A stretch of 64,000 bases of DNA from contig CAZRJC010000009.1 of NCBI GenBank assembly GCA_964600385.1, positions 17,039 through 81,038 on the forward strand, given 5' to 3'. A model generated the notes under the pieces. That model had not been told where the DNA came from, ran no database searches, and was given only the letters and a program-made list of their open reading frames with translations. Of the stretch, positions 61,216-64,000 are shown piece after piece. The stretch is from DMER64 sp964600385. Lineage in GTDB: Bacteria > Bacteroidota > Bacteroidia > Bacteroidales > UBA932. The translations under genes and the position numbers were made by a program. Positions within the stretch are counted from its first letter, which is position 1, and the number at the start of each line of letters is the position of its first letter.

Positions 61216-62117
61216 GACAGTATAACTCCGGCTACCACTATGACTATCCCGGCCAGTTGCAGGGGTTTAAATGTCTCGATACCCATAATAAAACATACCC
61301 CGGCTGTTATGATGGGAATAAGGGCATTGAACGTGCTGGCCTTTGATACTCCCAACTCTTTTATACAGGTAATAAAAAAGACAAAAGCAATTCCGGAACA
61401 GAAGATGGCAAGCATCAGTATCGGATACCAGAAGTTCCAGCCGAAAGTAATATGGGACAGTGTGCCATTCTGTAAGTCATACGAAAGTACAAAAGGCAAA
61501 AAATAGACGGCTCCCAGTCCGTGCTGGTACATTGTAATGGTAAAAGGTGAATAATCGGCAGCAATTTTTTTAACTACTACTGAATAGCCTACGGCAGAGA
61601 AAACGGCCATGAAGAGTAATAATATGCCTGCCTGGAGATTCGTTCCCGGCAGACCGTGAGCTGCACCCAGTGTGAAATCCCATTTTCCGAAAACAACCAG
61701 GAAAAGACCTGGTAATGTAACCACAATGCCCAGAATGTTGGCAACGGTCATCTTTTCTTTATAGAATGCAATGCCTGCAAGTAAAGCGAAAATAGGAATG
61801 CTGGAAATGATGACAGAGCTCAGACTCGGACTGGCCGTAAGCTTCATGCCAAATGTTTCTCCAATGAAATAGATAAAAGGTTCCAGAGTTGCCAGCAATA
61901 AAAACCATTTGATATCTTTCTTTTTTATGGATTGAATTCTTTTTCCGATCTTCCCGATAAGAAACATGAAAACCGCAGCCAGCACCAGGCGTGTGAAAAT
62001 CAGGGTAAATACGGGAATGTGGTACACCAGCAGCTGGTTGGTCCAGATAAAGGAAAGACCCCACAAGGCCACGGCAGTGCATATCATCAGATAAACGGAG
62101 ACTCTTTTGCTGATCAT
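61191..62117 (-). CDS. DMT/EamA-family transporter
   Basis: Ten-helix drug/metabolite transporter of 308 residues with two EamA repeats; the first includes ALWGLSFIWTNQLL and the second starts near the middle at GYSVVVKKI. Substrate unknown. The start at 62117 lies eight bases after the pyrC stop; a longer frame starting in pyrC was rejected. Its 3' end overlaps tex by 25 bases. Confidence 0.88.
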   Translation of the reverse strand: MISKRVSVYLMICTAVALWGLSFIWTNQLLVYHIPVFTLIFTRLVLAAVFMFLIGKIGKRIQSIKKKDIKWFLLLATLEPFIYFIGETFGMKLTASPSLSSVIISSIPIFALLAGIAFYKEKMTVANILGIVVTLPGLFLVVFGKWDFTLGAAHGLPGTNLQAGILLLFMAVFSAVGYSVVVKKIAADYSPFTITMYQHGLGAVYFLPFVLSYDLQNGTLSHITFGWNFWYPILMLAIFCSGIAFVFFITCIKELGVSKASTFNALIPIITAGVCFIMGIETFKPLQLAGIVIVVAGVILSQSRSRRS

Positions 62118-62124
62118 ATAAGGA

Positions 62125-63468
62125 TTATAAAACGGGAAGGGATTTGGGTTTGCAGGATACCCGGGAGTTTTCAGCAGCAAGTTGTCCATTAATGTAAACA
62201 CTCCGTATACTATTGGAAAAAGTGTGGCCTTCCAGCGGGCTCCATCTGCAGGTATATGCCAGGGATTCTTTGGTAACTGTCATATCATGTGCAGGTTCTA
62301 TCAAAACAAGATCGGCAAAGTAACCTTCTCTGAGAAAACCTCTCCGGTTGAGTCCGAAAACTCTTGCCGGGCCGTGGCAAAGTCCTTCCACTATCCGGGG
62401 CAGGGTGAACAGACCTTTATCATGTAATTCCAGCATCATTTGCAATGAGTGTTGAATAAGAGGCAATCCCGAGGGCGCATTCAGGTAAGGAGCCTGTTTC
62501 TCTTCCAATGTGTGCGGTGCATGGTCCGAGCCGATAACCCTGATAATTCCTTTAGCAACCGCTTGTCTGAGTGCGTCGCGGTCTTCCCTTGTCTTTATGG
62601 CAGGGTTGCATTTGATGAAATTTCCCATTTTAGCATAATCCTCGTCGGAAAACCATAGATGATGTACGCAGACTTCACCGGTAATTTGCGGGTTCCGTGT
62701 GGCTGCCTCCTGGATTAATGCCACTTCTTCTTTGGTGGAAACATGTAGTATGTGCAGGCGCGTACCAAACCTGGAAGCCAGCTCAATAGCTTTCCGGGTG
62801 GAAGCAATGCAGGCTTCACGGCTTCTGATCACAGGATGCATTTCAACTGGAATGTTTTCGCCATATTGCTCTTTAGCCTGTTGCAGATTATGCCGGATAA
62901 TCGTTTCTTCTTCGCAATGTGTAACAATGACACCTTTGTAGTCCCTGAAAAAAGTTTCGAGTGCTGAGGGATCATCTACCAGCATATTTCCAGTGGAGGA
63001 ACCCATAAAAATCTTAAGTCCGCAACCCAAAAGGGGGCCGGCAGTAACTTCCCCTGCATTCCCGTTAGTGGCACCCTGGTAAAACCCGTAATTTATATAG
63101 GAGGTCTGAGCTGCCCTTGTATATTTATCTTTCAATAAAGCAGCCGTAATGGCCGGAGGATTGTTGTTGGGCATATCCATAAAGGAAGTCACACCGCCCA
63201 GCAGAGCTGCCTGGCTTTCCTGTCCAATGGAACCCTTGGCCGGTTGTCCGGGATCCCGGAAATGAACCTGGTCGTCAATAACTCCCGGAATAAGGATCAA
63301 TCCGGTTCCGTCTACCGTCATATCGGGCTCAGGGGTAAAAAGCCGTGCGTTTTCCATCGCCCCGGGACCATGAAAGATCTTCTCTATATACAGGTCACTT
63401 ATCAGGAGGCATCCGTTAAAACAGACGCCTTCGTTGACCATTGTAACATTGGTAATAAGTGTTCGCAT
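62125..63468 (-). CDS. pyrC: Dihydroorotase
   Basis: Closes carbamoyl-aspartate to dihydroorotate in pyrimidine synthesis. The 447-residue amidohydrolase shows GVIDDQVHFRDPGQP near residue 60, where the usual HxH metal motif reads QxH. The later metal histidines (VTHCEEE, LHILHVST) and SDHAPHT are present. Many Bacteroidota dihydroorotases appear to carry this Q; whether all metal ions are bound is unclear. An inactive dihydroorotase-like subunit is possible. The start overlaps the stop of the glycosyltransferase gene (TAATG). Confidence 0.88.
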   Translation of the reverse strand: MRTLITNVTMVNEGVCFNGCLLISDLYIEKIFHGPGAMENARLFTPEPDMTVDGTGLILIPGVIDDQVHFRDPGQPAKGSIGQESQAALLGGVTSFMDMPNNNPPAITAALLKDKYTRAAQTSYINYGFYQGATNGNAGEVTAGPLLGCGLKIFMGSSTGNMLVDDPSALETFFRDYKGVIVTHCEEETIIRHNLQQAKEQYGENIPVEMHPVIRSREACIASTRKAIELASRFGTRLHILHVSTKEEVALIQEAATRNPQITGEVCVHHLWFSDEDYAKMGNFIKCNPAIKTREDRDALRQAVAKGIIRVIGSDHAPHTLEEKQAPYLNAPSGLPLIQHSLQMMLELHDKGLFTLPRIVEGLCHGPARVFGLNRRGFLREGYFADLVLIEPAHDMTVTKESLAYTCRWSPLEGHTFSNSIRSVYINGQLAAENSRVSCKPKSLPVL

Positions 63469-64000
63469 TATCTTTTATGATTAACAGGACGAATTTTACG
63501 GAACCGCATCCTTATCACGCCCCAGAATGCTTCACCAAAAATTCCGCTGCTCATTTTGGATGTGCCTTCGGTCCTGTCTACAAAAATAATAGGGACTTCA
63601 ACCACTTTGAATCCCAGTTTGTATGCGTTGTATTTCATCTCTATCTGGAATCCGTACCCTTTCATCCGTATATTATCAAGAGCAATCGTCTCGAGCACCC
63701 TTCTGTGGTAGCATATAAATCCAGCTGTACAGTCATACACGGGCATTCCCAGAACGGTCCGTACAAAGGTCGATGCGTAATAAGACATGATTACGCGTCC
63801 GATGGGCCAGTTGATAACACTAATGCCTTTACAGTATCTGGAACCGATAGCGGTATCTGCTCCGTTTTCGCAGGCACGGTAAAGACGGGGCAAGTCATCC
63901 GGGTTGTGTGAGAAATCGGCATCCATTTCTATTATATAGTCGTATCCGTTCTCAAGGCCCCACTTAAAGCCGGTAATGTATGCCGTTCCCAGTCCCAGTT
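63468..64000 (-). CDS. Polyprenol-phosphate glycosyltransferase (DPM1-like, GT2), N-terminus cut by window edge
   Basis: Only the C-terminal 176 residues lie in the window. The frame continues upstream of the ATG at 63926 to the right edge with LGLGTAYITGFKWGLENGYDYIIEMDADFSH (quoted in part: GLGTAYITGF, MDADFSH). This contains the metal-binding DAD motif of dolichyl- or polyprenyl-phosphate mannosyltransferases. ENGADTAIGSRY and GFQIEMKYNA are also typical. No C-terminal GtrA-like membrane domain is present. It probably makes polyprenyl-phosphate-linked sugar for periplasmic glycosylation. Confidence 0.88.
   Translation of the reverse strand, partial: LGLGTAYITGFKWGLENGYDYIIEMDADFSHNPDDLPRLYRACENGADTAIGSRYCKGISVINWPIGRVIMSYYASTFVRTVLGMPVYDCTAGFICYHRRVLETIALDNIRMKGYGFQIEMKYNAYKLGFKVVEVPIIFVDRTEGTSKMSSGIFGEAFWGVIRMRFRKIRPVNHKR

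Overview
This window is an ordinary, gene-dense piece of a chromosome from the order Bacteroidales (phylum Bacteroidota). The family cannot be fixed from sequence alone. Four things point to the order: promoters of the Bacteroidota type (TAnnTTTG, sometimes with an upstream TTTG); a short primary sigma factor without region 1.1; Bacteroidota-type families (DUF4301, DUF349 repeats, a DUF2764 V-ATPase operon, an outer-membrane beta-barrel with a carboxypeptidase-D-like N-terminal domain); and almost no Shine-Dalgarno sequences. HydF, rubrerythrin, polyferredoxins and a methylmalonyl-CoA decarboxylase indicate an anaerobic, probably propionate-forming fermenter. No insertion sequence, prophage, CRISPR array or other clear sign of transfer was seen.

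Layout. 1-2.2 kb (minus): xerD (cut by the left edge), nth, ftsE. 2.3-6.8 kb (plus): a YtrA-like cassette of ABC ATPase, permease, GntR regulator and outer-membrane beta-barrel. 6.9-8.1 kb: patatin and DoxX. 8.0-10.6 kb (minus): a 42-codon ORF overlapping two ATP-grasp ligases and a GNAT acetyltransferase. 10.8-16.8 kb: guaA; yceD-rpmF-tRNA-Arg; rubrerythrin-hydF-SGNH hydrolase; mnmD and rpmE2. 16.8-30.0 kb (minus): one long tight run of genes. It begins with methylmalonyl-CoA epimerase and a Na+-pumping methylmalonyl-CoA decarboxylase, continues through a V-type ATPase and ends with glmM. 30-37.4 kb: an LtaS-like sulfatase-fold enzyme, yebC, a TPR protein, then recF-dciA-pdxB-DUF4301. 37.4-37.9 kb: two unrecognised 47- and 49-residue membrane proteins with their own promoter and terminator. 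37.9-46.2 kb: a deoxyhypusine-synthase-like gene, lysA, tsaC, ffh, folD, a DUF362/polyferredoxin pair and trmD. 46.2-64 kb: DUF349 protein, yidC, yggS, dapF, htrA, rpoD, an alanine symporter, argS, an acidic hypothetical protein, a ClC channel, tex, a DMT transporter, pyrC and a polyprenol-phosphate glycosyltransferase cut by the right edge.

Two sets of genes stand out. First, the 42-residue ORF, two D-Ala-D-Ala-ligase-like ATP-grasp enzymes and a GNAT acetyltransferase are chained by stop/start overlaps. The order resembles microviridin clusters (precursor, two ATP-grasp ligases, acetyltransferase), but the ligases look like a different family. This is the best candidate for an undescribed system; that it modifies a peptide is inference. 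Second, the Na+-translocating decarboxylase and the V-ATPase lie in one gene run, and the V-ATPase membrane ring keeps every Na+ ligand known from the Enterococcus hirae enzyme. That suggests a Na+ circuit in which decarboxylation pumps Na+ and the rotary enzyme uses or exchanges the gradient.
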